From the NCBI GenBank assembly GCA_047967505.1, contig CM106541.1: 64,000 bases of DNA. One strand, 5' to 3'. Source of the DNA: Dipteris shenzhenensis. Lineage: Eukaryota; Polypodiophyta; Polypodiopsida; Gleicheniales. The notes under the pieces were generated by a model. The model did not search any database. It was not told the DNA's origin and saw only the letters and a program-made list of their open reading frames with translations. Shown here one piece after another: positions 30,729 to 42,719 of the stretch (within the stretch, counting starts at the first letter, position 1; every line of letters begins with the position of its first letter). A program made the translations under genes and the position numbers.

Positions 30729-32746
30729 TGCAATGTGCTTCCTCCAATTGTTCTTGACACCTTCCCAATATATGCCAAAAGCAATACCTTTGGGAGATCG
30801 ATGTTTGTTGTGCTTTTGTGTGTGTGGTAGCATCGAAGGGCCTCTGCTGCTAGTGTAGCCATGAATGTTTTTCCTGCTGCTGCGTTCCCCGACAAGAATA
30901 AGCAAAATTGTTTGGTTGGTTATGTTCTTTTTTTTAGCATCATGTCGTCAAAAATGAGTCATTGTCGTGGGTTCATTTCTCTAAGAGAAGAATAATAGTT
31001 TTCATTGGATAGATGTGTTTGTTTAGTTTGCCGAAGATTGGTTTGTTTATTAGCCTTTGTTTGCTAGTTCGTTTTGTTTGCAAGGTCGTATTTCTCTTTG
31101 AACACTGTCGTATTTCTCTTTGATCGGTTGTTGCTCGTTATTTATAGGATGTGTTGTTGGTAGTGGATGATGTTGTGTGATACGAAATGTTCTTGCTGAA
31201 GAGTGTTTTTTGCTCGTCAATAGATATTTAAAAATGTTTGTACATGTCTTTCCAATTTTTGAATTGTTCGTCCAGAACATGCTCTTTGAAATGGAACGGC
31301 AAGTACAATAAGCAAAGCTCCCTGTAGTGATCGTCTGGGACTTTTTGCTTGCTGTAGTTGTTAAATCATATTACTCTCACTCATTTTCTTTTTCTTGTTT
31401 GCCCTGATTTGAAAGTGTAGTTGGATGCGAAAGATGCCAAGCAGTGGTTTTGTAAACGGTGGTCTCTACTAGCAGCGTACTTTGTGATTATGTCCTCAAA
31501 GAAGATGTCGGTGCTTTTTGGGTGGAGTGTCTCAAGTTGCACTCAACGTTTCAGAAGCAATGTTCTTTGCTCAGGTGGGCTTGTGTTGATGTAGACAAAT
31601 TCTCCTGTTGCGTTGGTGAGCGACAACAAAAGACATAAGTACACAGCTTGTTGCACACTGATGTGTTGAGTGTTGAGCATTGCATTGCCTACTTTTCTCA
31701 CATGCTCATCTGCTTTCGCATTTTGTTGAAAGATTTGAACGATCGCATCCTTCATGGCATTGTTGGTCTGTTTTTCTATTTTAGTTATGTACGACGTGCA
31801 GTAAGAGGCAGCTCCGTGTTTGCTCCCCACAAATCTGTCAAAGCCGCATTGAAGTTGTTTGTGTAGATATCTTTCGGGCACCTTTTCATGAAGAGTTTTG
31901 GTTATGATATGCTGGTTCTCAAAGCAAGCTTGTAATCATCTTTAGTCAAGGAGATGCTTTCAAGGAAAGTTTGGAATGTGAATGCTGAAATGTGTTCCTC
32001 TCGTATTGCTTTCGTCAGTTTTTTGTAGTTTTCTTGATGGATTGATATGTCAGTCCCATTCGGAAGCGGGGTCAAAATGTTTGTGTTTTGCATAGGTGGT
32101 CTAGGAAATCCAAAGCGGCATTGGTTCTTCTTTCTTTGGCATGTTCGCCTATGCCTATGGGTTTGCAAATTTTGGTTACTGTGTTTGATTTTTGTACTGT
32201 CAGTTGTGTGATGCAGTTTATAAATTTTACGATGCAAGCATTGTCGGAAGCATTAAAGGTAGGTGCATCTTTTATTCAAATCAAGCCATGGTCATGCTGG
32301 CTGCATCTGCTTTGGAATTCTGTGGCAAAAAAGAAGTCCTTCATTGCGCCTAGAATACTGTCATCTTGTCTCGCAGCAGTGTTTTCAAGGCTTTGAACTT
32401 ATGCACATAATATCGGGCCGTTGTTACAGGGTCTGATCTAATGAGATCCTGTACAGTTTGTTGGTTGATACACATATTTTGGCTATTTGCTCTTCCTCTC
32501 AGTGTACAGAGGCATGCAAGCAATGGCTCCCATCTTTTTTCTGTTGTCGATAATGTGATGAAGAATGTTGGCGGGCCAAGTTGTCATAGCACTGCGAATA
32601 CATTGCGCTTCAATTGTCGTTGTTTGTAGTCTACAGATGTTCGTAGTAGGCAGACAAAGTCCCAAAATCCGATTTTGGATAATAGAAGTTGCTCAATGTT
32701 GGTGTCTAAATCTATTATCCTTGCTGCAAGAGTTGCCCCTTGTAGT

Positions 32747-32806
32747 TGACCTTTCCTCATGTGCAGCCAAGTTGATGACCTTTCCTCATGTGCAGCCAAG
32801 TTGATG
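32747..32806. repeat. 29-bp tandem duplication
   Basis: GACCTTTCCTCATGTGCAGC and the next nine bases occur twice head to tail inside the Helitron remnant. Confidence 0.9.
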
Positions 32807-33350
32807 ACAGTACCTGCTGCTACACTAAAATTTTCATTGTTTTGAAGAACAAATTCTCTATACACCATGCGAACCTTCGGTCTTCATTTCGTAATTCCCA
32901 TTTCACTATGTCTCGGTAACTAGTCTGGGCTGCAAGGTTGTACGCACGGCCATGACCAAAGAATAAGGTTGGGATGCCAGCTCTTCGTATTGTTCATCTT
33001 TGAAAAGGCCGAGCGATGAAAAACCTTCTGGCGGTGCAACAGCTATCGGGTTAAATCGATTGGAACAGGCAAGAAACCAAAACCTTTAGTTGAATTCGTC
33101 TCTTTTGGATATTGCTCTGCTGCAAGGAGCATCTTTTTGTGTTCGGGACGTATATCAGGAATCATAGCCTCTTTCAAACTCCCCGCTGCTCGTATCCATC
33201 GATTCTCCTGATCCCTACGATTCATTTTGGGAAGGGGACTTCTATGCGCCTGACATGATCGAGATAAGGTACTTGGAGATAAAATATCAAGCACAGAGAG
33301 CAAGAGACCAAGCAAGAACGGAGAAAGGCACAGAGAGCGAGAGAGCAAGT

Positions 33351-34959
33351 AAAAACGGGCATTAGAAAGCGGCTTTTATAAGCCAGCTCGAGGATCTTTG
33401 TTTTCGGAAAGATATAGGTGTGCCCATGCCTCTCTTGATCCTAGGTGTGCCCAATCCTCTCTTGATCCTTCTAGCACTCGAGTTCTTGCCTTATCAAGCA
33501 GATATCACTGCATTTTCCATGAAAATCTCCTGGGATGATCTAACACGAGGTTTCGTGGATATAGGTAACAAATATTACCAAAAGCATCGAAGGCAAAACA
33601 AAGACTTAGTCCGCATAGACAACCAATTTGTTCCTTTCTTCTGGAACCATCTGTCAAGCCTTCCTTACTTTACTGCGGACGTTGCATACTTGAAGAAGTC
33701 CACGAGTACTGCGGCTCGAAAGGAAATGCTGGCATCTACGATGGAAGACGATCAAATTTAGTAAGAATGTCTACGATTAACGATTGAAGACGATCAAACC
33801 AATCTTGCATGGGGTTGAGAAGCAAGGCTTCGAGGCGGTTCTACAAAGATATTTCATTGCTCGCATGAAATACCCGGCATCTTTAAAATAGGGATCTTCA
33901 CTCCTCCTACTGCAGCATCGTCCATGTCCTCCACACAATTAGAAATTGCATTTCCTTTATGTTTACACTCAAAGTCACAGTAGCGACTCAATGGAGCATA
34001 ACAGACGATAGTTGAAATCCTATTTCCAACGTACCCGACGGAACTCACCACAAGGACTGTTACTCACCTTGAACATCCATGCAAACAACTTCTTCAAGCC
34101 CATACGAACAACCGGCCCGATCCTTCTCTTTGGTCGGTAGATGAATCCTTAAAGATTTTGGCTCGCAAGAAGTACAGATGACCAACAGAAAAGAGCACGA
34201 TCAAATATGGCATACACCTGATATCAATGTATGAGAATGCTTTCCTCGGATCGAGCCTAACAAGCAGATGATCCTAATGATCGTTAGTATGGGTAACAAT
34301 TATCTGGAAAGAAGAGCATTCCTCAAACTGGTTTGAGAAAAGCAAAACATCTTTTTATAAGAAGCCCACCCGCCCCTTCATGCTTCTGAAAGACAAAACA
34401 AGAAAATACACGTGGAAAGAGAGCCCAAAAACCCTTGAAAATCAATTTTGCTTCTGCCCACATCGTCTTCACTAAAGCCTCCCCTGGCAGGCCAAAAATG
34501 GCATTGTGATCAGGTTGATGAATAGCCTCACCAATGGTGCAGAGTTTTGCAACATAGAGGAATAACCTACTTAATTAAAACGTATGACGAATTGCTCTAT
34601 AGATCAAGAAAGGGACTTGGAACTCGATGAAAGTGCTACTCTGAGATATGGATAGCGAAGAAGAGGATGAAGAAAAATCGGTGATAAAAAAAGACACCAA
34701 GTCCGCAAAAAGGAACTGAAAAAGCTTCTAAAAGAGATGGAATTAGAGGCACCCTAAAAAGGTGAATTATGGTATCATACCCCTTGCACCTGAAGACATA
34801 GTGCCATAGATGCATAATGCTTCGTAGGCACACACCTTACATAGTAGCACATTGCCACATTATCACACATTGCCAAATATGAAGAATGCTATACAAGCAT
34901 ACCATGTAGCCAACTACATATGAACACATGCTACATCACACAATGCTCTTTTGCACTTT
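33351..34959. other. Region upstream of the Helitron remnant, no assigned gene
   Basis: Coding-like stretches occur on the plus strand (for example 33500-33760 and 34050-34400), and read as one weakly conserved protein if frameshifts are ignored. I recognise no domain. It may be Helitron cargo or a decayed host gene. Confidence 0.35.
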
Positions 34960-35474
34960 GTCTGGCAAGGACATCTTATAGAGGCACTTGTGCAGGTACT
35001 CCTTAGAAGAATGCAAGAGCTCAAAGGAAGAATGGTACTTTAGCGGACAATGCTAGAGCAATGCTCAGAAAGAAGCATCTTTCAAATTAGTATTGGGTGC
35101 AGAAGCAATAGCCACTGCAAACTACTTGCTTAATCATCTTTTGACCAAACCGACTCAAGGTATGACACCTTATGAAGCATCACTGGACACAAGCCACACA
35201 TCGGGCATATTTGCATATTTGGTTGCATAGCATATGCGCACATACACGATGACCATCGCTCGAAATTGGATGCGAAGTCACATAAATGCATCATGGTTGA
35301 CTATAGTGAAGAAAGCAAAGCATACAAGTAGTATGATCCCATCAACCAAAAGTCATTATCTCTAGAGATGTAATCTTTAATGAGGAATCAGAATGGAAAA
35401 CCTCAAATACACAGGAGATAGACGCACCAATTACACAGTCATCTATAGAAAAGGTTGATGAATAAGAGCAAGAA

Positions 35475-37190
35475 TTGCCAAAAGCACCTCGAGAAGAGCA
35501 ACAACCACGTAGATGGTCTACTAGGGAAAGTAGACCACTTGCCAGATTGAGATATGCTCAGAAAGGAAAAGCAATTCAAGTTGAAACCACCAATTATGCT
35601 CTAATGACTACCATCATGGCTACAGAAGTGCCAGTGTACTTCGAAGATGCAGTTGACAAGCCAGAATGGCAAATTGCTATGAATGAAGAAATGGAAGCTT
35701 TATACAAGAATAATACTTGGGAATTGTGTGCCCTTCCGCAAATTGCTATGAATGAAGAAATGGAAGCTTTGTACAATAATAATACTTGGGAATTGTGCGC
35801 CCTTCCACCAGGAAAGAAGGCCATAGCAAATAAATGGGTTTACAAAGTGAAGTACAATCCAGATGGAAGCATTGAAAGATACAAAGCCAAACTAGTTGTT
35901 GCAAAAGGATTTGCACATCAATATGGTTAGGATGATGATGAGACCTATGCTCTAGTAGCAAAGATGGATAACATAAGGTTCTTGATATCACTAGCGACAC
36001 TCGGCAGATGGAATGTGTACTATCTTGATGTCAAGAATGCTTTTCTCAATGGTTACCTAGATGAGGAAGTCTACATGTAACAACTAGTAGGTATGTTGAA
36101 CCAAGAAAAGAGAATCAAGTTTTCCATCTCAAAAAGTCTCTATCGCCAAAAGTTGGTACTGCAGAATCGACAAGTATTTTGCTAATCTGGGATACATGAA
36201 ATCCAATGCAAATCATACTCTCTACTACAAAGTTAAAGGGGAAGACATTACTATTGCACTTTTGTACGTAGATGATTTGATTGTCGCTGGAAGCAATGAT
36301 AGCTTCATTAAAAAGTTGAAAAAATACTTATCTGCAGAGTTTGACAGGAAAGATCTTGGAATTATGCACTATTGTATTGGAATTGAGTTCTGAAGAGATT
36401 TAGATAGCACCTTCATGAGTTAGCTAAAATATGTTGACAGTCTCCTAAAGAAGTTTCATATGGCAAATTGCAAGATTGCAGCCACTTCCATGGAACAGAG
36501 TTTGAAACTTACTAAAGATCCAAAAGGGCCTATCGTCAATGATAGGTACTATCCGTAGCTCATCGGATCTTTTATATATCTAACTATCACACGGCCAGAT
36601 ATCTGTTATGCAGTAAGCTCACTAGCACAGTTTATGGCAAATACAAAATAGTCTCACTGGAATGCAGCCAAAAGAGTATTGAGATACATCAGAGGTACAA
36701 GCCAGTTTGGAATAGAATACGGAGGAAGTAATCCAAGGTTGCATGGATACTGTGACAGTGACTATGCCAAAGATCATGAGACCAGGAGATCCATATAGGG
36801 ATATGCATTTTTCCTTGGTCAAGGTTCTATATCATGGTTGTCAAACAAACAGCCAACTGTTTCTTTGTCTTCAACCGAAGCAGAATATAAATCACTCACT
36901 ACAAGCGCATGTGAGGCTATATGGCTCAGATGACTATTGTCAGAAACAGATTACTTTGATGAATCAAAGCCAACAACATATACTGTGATAATCAATCGAC
37001 TCAAGCATTGGCCAAGAATCCAATATATCACTCTAGGACAAAGCACATTGATGTCATAGAGCACTTCATTAGAAAAAGAGTGTTACTTGGTGACATCACA
37101 CCACAACAAAGAAAATGTTGCAGACATCTTTACCAAACCACTCCGGTAAATAGCTTTTCGATGAGAAGCACTAACAAGCTCTTGCTTTGA
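35475..37190 (+). pseudogene. Copia RT and RNase H, broken
   Basis: RT motifs KWVYKVKYNPDGSIERYKA, LDVKNAFLNGYLDEEVYM and YVDDLIVAGS are followed by RNase H motifs SWLSNKQPTVSLSSTEAEYK and VADIFTKPL. Stops interrupt at least seven places. Most are TAG or TAA one C-to-T step from Gln, for example after VYM at about 36079; one (after GIEF, about 36392) fits Trp TGG to TGA. A frameshift lies near 36110-36180. A 69-bp in-frame duplication sits near the RT start. Confidence 0.88.
35671..35808 (+). repeat. In-frame 69-bp tandem duplication in Copia RT
   Basis: The block encoding QIAMNEEMEALY, NNTWELCALP is present twice head to tail, with about three base differences. Relatives have it once. Confidence 0.92.
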
Positions 37191-37220
37191 CGTAGAGGAA
37201 GAACATTCCCATTAAAGGGG

Positions 37221-37600
37221 TGTGATGGAATGTGATGCTTAGTCCTTCTTCAATTCCCCAGAATCATCATCTTGAGGGAAAGCCTACTTCATGATGTTGG
37301 TCTTGAGGGAAGGTGTTGAGAAACCATCTCAACATCATGTGTTACATATTGTGCATAACACAATAACACATAGAGTGCTATAAAGGAAAGAGTTAGATGC
37401 CCTAAGCCTAACCCTAAAAGCGTTTGCATATATTCTACATTTTCAACTAAATCTAGTGTTCAATTAGTCATTTGTGGTGTGCTCTCTTGCTATGCCCTCT
37501 CTCCTCATCTCCACTCTTCTCCTCTCCCCTCTTCATATTTTGTCACCCTTTGCCTTGGCCCATGGAATTAATTGCATTGAAGCGTCCTTTACAATTTTAA
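37221..37600 (+). repeat. Probable 3' LTR start of the 35-37 kb Copia
   Basis: ATTAAAGGGG, a purine tract, is followed by TGTGATGGAATG at 37221, which is where a Copia LTR should start. The end is not fixed because the other LTR is absent; 37600 is a rough limit. Confidence 0.5.
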
Positions 37601-37853
37601 TTACTTTGAGGCCAGGTCAGTCCCCTTAATTTCCTATTCATGTCTCCTTGATGATAGGTTTACTCTTCAAGGGGATCTTTGTGGACTTATGGTGAATATT
37701 TCCTCTCAAATTGATTTAAATTTACACGAGTCTAATGACAATTATTTTGTTTTTCTTTGAAAACATATCAATTATTGCAATTCAAAGACTATGATGCTTT
37801 GTAGTGTATAGAGAATCCTAAATTGTGTTTTGATCATAATTTAAGTTCATTTT

Positions 37854-38093
37854 TTGCTAAACACTCTCATGAAGGATGTCTCAGTTTGTGATAATGTTAA
37901 TGATAAGTTTGTTGTCCCACAAAATAGTAAACAAGAGAAGAATGTAGCACCCTGTAATATTCATAATAATACTTCAGCCATGGCTTTGGTTGCCCACATT
38001 GATGAGTCAATTGTCTATTGCACTGCAAGTAAAAGCTCATCTTCTTCGTCAAATCATATAATGGAGAAGATTTATGTGCAAACTGATGGATAA
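37854..38093 (+). other. Short unassigned open frame
   Basis: A frame of 79 codons with Ser-rich end. The last part overlaps a Gypsy RT fragment on the other strand, so it is probably not a gene. Confidence 0.12.
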
Positions 38094-38700
38094 ATATGTG
38101 ATAAAGAGCATAGACCAAGGATTGATCTAACTTCATACATAGTCTTATGATCAGGCCATTCGAGTAACTTTCAACTTATTTAAATCCATCTTAATCTCCC
38201 CCTTGACACGATGTGACCAAGAAATCATATCTTAGATAGAAATAATTTAGTGTTCTTAGCATTCATAAATAGCTAATTCTCATTTAGAAGGTTAAATACC
38301 ACTTTTAAATGCTCCATATGCTCCTCTTCATTCTTACTAAAGGCAATGATGCCATCAAAGAATGTTTCTACAAAAAATCATGCTTTTGAAAGACCCACCT
38401 CATCATTCGATTGAAGATGGAAGGAGCATTAATTAACCCAAAAGGAACAACAAACCTTGCAAAATTTGAAGAACCATCATTTGATTTTCTCTTACCAGAG
38501 GTTGAGTAAGAAAATAGCATAGACTTTGATAATCACTCTATATAAGGAAGTCAACTCCAAGGAGATAATGCTTCCAGACACAAAAGCATGAATTGTAACA
38601 AGAAACTCCTTTTCATGGTCATCATAATTAAGCTCAAAATCTTTCAACCTTCTACGCCGCATAAGCAACTGCATGACACCCTATAGGAAATTTTCTCTAA
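38010..38700 (-). pseudogene. Ty3/Gypsy RT/RNase H fragment, copy 1
   Basis: Minus-strand translation shows the Gypsy RT C-terminal region in pieces: WPDHKT-like, LTKK and the LNYDDHEKEFL RNase H stretch. It is heavily frameshifted. A second related copy follows at 38820. Confidence 0.7.
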
Positions 38701-38819
38701 TGCAACCCCCACTAGCATGTTCTTGTACCACAAAGGGTTTCTATAAGTCTAGCATTACCAACATTGGTGCTATAGTAGGAGCTTTCTTGAGCTCTCTAAG
38801 GTTCTTTCTCCTTTTCTTC

Positions 38820-39300
38820 ACAAGTTAAAGCTCATCTTCTTCGTCAAATCATGTAGAATATTTATGTGCAAATTGATGGATAAATCTATGATAAAAGAAC
38901 ATAGGCCAAGGAATGATCTAACTTCATGGATAGTCTTAAGATCAGGCCATTCAAGAGTATCTGTCAACTTATTGAAATCCATCTTAATCTCCCCCTTTGA
39001 CATGATGTGACCAAGAAATAGCTAATTCTCTTTTAGAAGGTCAAATACCACTTTTAAATGCTCCGTATGCCCCTCTTCATTCATATGAAAGACAATGATG
39101 TCATCAGAGAATGTTCCTACAAAAGATCATGCTTTTGAAAGACCTGCCTCACCATTTGATTGAAGATGGAAGGAGCATTACTTAACCCAAAGGAACAACA
39201 AAACTTTCAAAGTTCAAAGAGCCATCTTGTGAACATCATGTTCTATCCGCACTTAATGATAACCACTCTTTAGGTCCATCCTATTGATAATCCGAGTTCG
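38820..39300 (-). pseudogene. Ty3/Gypsy RT fragment, copy 2
   Basis: EWPDLKTIHEVRSFLGLCSF and LHDLTKK are readable, as in the chromodomain Gypsy at 54-59 kb. It resembles 38030-38560 at DNA level (shared CTCATCTTCTTCGTCAAATC), so one fragment was duplicated about 800 bp away. No open RT remains. Confidence 0.78.
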
Positions 39301-41039
39301 GTTTAGGTGCTTCAAACGTCCCATGTGCTTTGCAAACTATGAGTTTCTTTAATGTCCTCACAATCGTGTCTACTTCTCCTTTGGACTTCATTCACTTTCA
39401 CTTGGTGGAACACTCTACGCACTACACTATTCTTGAGGCTTTGTTTACTATATGTTGATTGTGCCCCTTTGGAGAGGTTGGTTGTGAGCCATGTTACAGC
39501 ATCATGGTCATCATTGTGCTTTTATTGAGGTCATGCTAATTGGTGTCTAAATAGAGCTCTCTTAATAACAGTAATCCATCATGTTACACTTTGCCATGGC
39601 TAGATCCAAAGAAATTCCATGTCATGTTTAGACCGGTTAGGGATTTAGGCCTTGAGACAAAGTAGAATCCACGGGTTGATTTAAACTAAGTGGAAGCACC
39701 ATCTAACCACACCCAATGTTGTTTTATGTTTTCTTGTACATGGGATCATCATTTTTAGCCATTCCCAATGCAATAGAAAAGTATGCTGCACAAATAAGGT
39801 GTCATGATCCCTATCATCCAAAATGTAGAAATGGTAGTGCGTTGCATTGACCTAGACTTTGATTCAATAATAAGTAGATTGGCATCAGTCGTACAGAATC
39901 AAGCAAATGACTATACATGATATGCACTAGAATTGTTATCTACTTGTTGTACCAATGAACACTTTGTATCTCATCTTGGTCTTGATATGAGTAATTTTTT
40001 GCAAAATCTATGACAAGGACAATAGTGTCATGTGGAAAATTGGTAAGGCACTTCCTAAATGGCTTATCTTACCAATTGGCCATGAAATTATGAAGCACAT
40101 ATTTTGGGATGGATTAAACCAAGCCCTCTACAAGCTCCCTCAGCTGAGTGCTCTTATGGGATAGTAGCCATATCTTTTTCTCCAATCATCAACATTAACA
40201 AGGTCAAATATGCTCCATTTTGGAGCAATAGGTTTGTCTTTCCTCATTTCATTTGGACAGACATCAAATTGCCTCTTCTTTAGATTGCAATGCATGCAAG
40301 TGCCATCAATGCATTCAATGTGGTGCCACTAAGAGTCTCCCTTTAGACAGGCCATTGACTCTCATAGAGACCTTAGGCTACCAACTTGATCTCCCTTGCA
40401 ATATGTGACAAGGCTCCGGGTGGCCTACAGACTGCACATTCATATGCGCAACATGGGCATATGTTTCCACGGAGCAATGCTCTAGTCATTCAAAGCTTGA
40501 TGGGCTAGGTCAAAGTCTATGTGTATTTTACAACAACACACATTCTTGTCTTTAAGTTTCTTGACATACTAGGGCTTACAATGCTCAAAGGTCCTTTGCC
40601 CAATTGAAAGGTCAGGGTTCTGAGCCATAAATTTTAGATACAGCTCCGTCTTCTCACCCATGCTAGAAATAAAACGTTGGGGAAACAAAATGCAATGACT
40701 CAGAGCCTGGACTACTTGACGAATTTAACACCTTTGTACCAATTTTATACACATTTCATGTACACCCCCATAATGAAAATTTTATTCTCTACCCTTATTT
40801 AAGCTTTGTGTGCCCTTGTACTTAACACATTGTAAAGGCAGAATTGAATTATTGAAAAGGCTGCATGATAGACTCCTTTGTACAAAGACTCATCGAGAGC
40901 AATATTTCTTGTAAACATATGACAATGTAAAATTGCAAGCATATATATTACTATTTTTGGAGCACAAAAGAGTCTTCCATGTCTCAAGTCTATTTAAACC
41001 TTTTAATTTTTTGAAACTTCAAGAGTGTTATAGTTTTCT
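39301..41039. other. Decayed coding-like DNA, family uncertain
   Basis: On the minus strand, 40139-40328 is open for 63 codons. It carries Cys pairs (IECIDGTCMHC, FDVCPNEM) and then KWSIFDLVNVDDW. This looks like part of a transposase or zinc-binding protein, but I cannot name it. The rest is spacer. Confidence 0.3.
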
Positions 41040-41966
41040 ACATTAAATTTTACGTGCATTCTTTTGGATTAATGAGTCCAAATAATGTAAAGTGACGGCC
41101 AATGGTTGAAAACCACAAGGAAGGTCCTTGCATTCCATGCAAAGTGTGCTAATTTCAAAACTATAGAGAGATTTTTGTAATTTACAAAGTTTGTTTTCCA
41201 ATCCATTGACCCTATAGGTTATGTAGATTTCCTCATCTAGATGTCCATTGAGGAAAGCATTCTTGACATCCATCTAATGAGGTGGTGAAATACAAAGCTC
41301 TATTCAATGACTACATTGAGGAATAACTCCAAGTCTTTCTAGAGTAACCATTTGTAAAGATGATGTTATACGTGGCTTTATTTAACAAATAATCAAAAGA
41401 GGTGATGACATACAAGGATCTATTGAATGACTAAACTTAGGAATAACCCCAAATAATTGATTTTATGACAGAGAGAATATATGTGCTCTTAGACTATGAA
41501 GTGGGAAAAAGTTACCTGTGTTTCTGTTCCATACAACATGATTCATAAATGTCCTGGAAGTAGACATGCAAAAAAACTTGAACCATGTTTTTTTCCTTGA
41601 GTGAAACCAAGTTTTTAAATTTGGGATGTGCAAAGTCATGTACCATTAATATGACGTTGTTTGGATTGTAAGACTCCTGGTTCAAGTCTACCTCCATGTC
41701 TCTTTTAGTCAACTAAGCAATTGACCAGAGGTTTTTTGTCATATTAGGAGTGTATGCCTTTCTACTTGTGCATATTAATGTCACCAATTCTTACTATTTT
41801 TCACAAGGTATTATCGCCCGTCACTACATTCTCCCTTGCATTTCTATTTGAATGCGATTCCAAAAACCATTATTCCTTGTGTGACATCTGAATACTTGCT
41901 CTAAACCAAATCACCAAATAGCCCCATCATTGTGCAATAACTTTATACTTACTTGCTTTGATACCA
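41040..41966 (-). pseudogene. Ty1/Copia remnant with internal deletion
   Basis: On the minus strand, a pre-integrase stretch (about 41510-41760, TPNMTKNLWSIA) is followed after spacer by an RT piece ([17 protein letters not shown], about 41273). Most of integrase and RT are missing. A TGGTATCAAAGC primer site variant at 41955-41966 lies upstream. Confidence 0.75.
41955..41966 (-). promoter_or_regulatory. Primer binding site, tRNA-iMet (one mismatch)
   Basis: TGGTATCAAAGC on the minus strand differs from the usual site by one base. It directly follows TTATAACA, which would be the 5' LTR end, so LTR sequence should extend rightwards from about 41967. Confidence 0.65.
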
Positions 41967-42673
41967 TGTTATAATATTAGGGGAAGAGAGAGAGGACTGC
42001 ACAACCAAGATGGCTAACTATACAAACTTGTAGTGTCTCTTTGCTTTTACATGTATTCAATTTCCCAATGACCTAGTATACCACAATAATATCTACTACC
42101 GGTTCTCTTTGAAGCTTTAAATTGATAATCCCCTTCTACTAGGGTTTGCTTCTAGGATTCCATGTCCTGCTTAGGAGCATGCTAATTGTAGAAGATGGTG
42201 GAAATGGCACTACTTGATAATTCTAAGAACCTCTACTAAGACTATGTGACTATATAATTACTTGTGGCTTGATGATTGTACCTACTAGCATTGTATTTAT
42301 TTCTACCTTAGCCTCTTTGAGAACCTCCATCTCTAGTCGATATGCTTGATGCTGTTGAAGAAAGTGAAAATCATCTGCATATTCTCTTCCTTAAGAATGC
42401 TAGAAATGACTTCATAACCATTTATGTTGGCAAAGAGGGGGGTGGGGGGGAATACAGAAAAAATACTTAATAAATTATTAGGCAATGTTAACAAACATTT
42501 TCCCACAAGGATGCAAGTGATGAGAAATGGTTACATGTGATACATTTAAAATTTCATGGGATACATATTTTTCAAATTGTAGATGTGGAGATTCATGATG
42601 AAGATGAAGGACATGAAGCCACGAATATTGATGCCAACATGGATGATGAGGATTATGATGAATATGAAGGGGG

Positions 42674-42675
<2 letters not shown>
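41967..42675. other. Probable remnant LTR and spacer
   Basis: The first part is presumably the 5' LTR of the 41-kb Copia remnant. Its outer end is not recognisable and no matching 3' LTR is seen. The remainder shows no gene. Confidence 0.3.

Positions 42676-42718
<43 letters not shown>
42676..42718. repeat. (GA)n microsatellite
   Basis: A run of about 21 GA units preceded by eight G residues. Confidence 0.95.

Positions 42719-42719
<1 letters not shown>

Larger units (their letters stand above)
29960..33350 (-). pseudogene. Decayed Helitron Rep-helicase
   Basis: On the minus strand, several frames together read as a Helitron-type protein. A Rep-like stretch near 32280-32340 (EFQSRC, HDHGLI) keeps an H-x-H pair. 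It is followed by the Helitron-typical FGFPRPPM and ENYKKLT blocks. A central region follows (NHGAASYCTSYITKIEK-like, 31800). A PIF1-like helicase comes last, with Walker A GNAAAGKT (about 30870-30895), Walker B LILIDEIS (about 30585) and VILCGD (about 30465). Many frameshifts and stops disable it. The helicase end is cut at about 29960 by the G-rich LINE start, so no Helitron 3' terminus (CTRR with hairpin) is seen. The 5' end was not found. Confidence 0.82.
34960..37600 (+). mobile_element. Ty1/Copia remnant, 3' two-thirds
   Basis: It starts in the integrase C-terminus (ENARSML-like and TQGMTPYEA motifs) and continues through RT, RNase H, purine tract and 3' LTR on the plus strand. The 5' LTR, Gag, protease and integrase core are missing. 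Many stops and some frameshifts are present. Confidence 0.88.
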
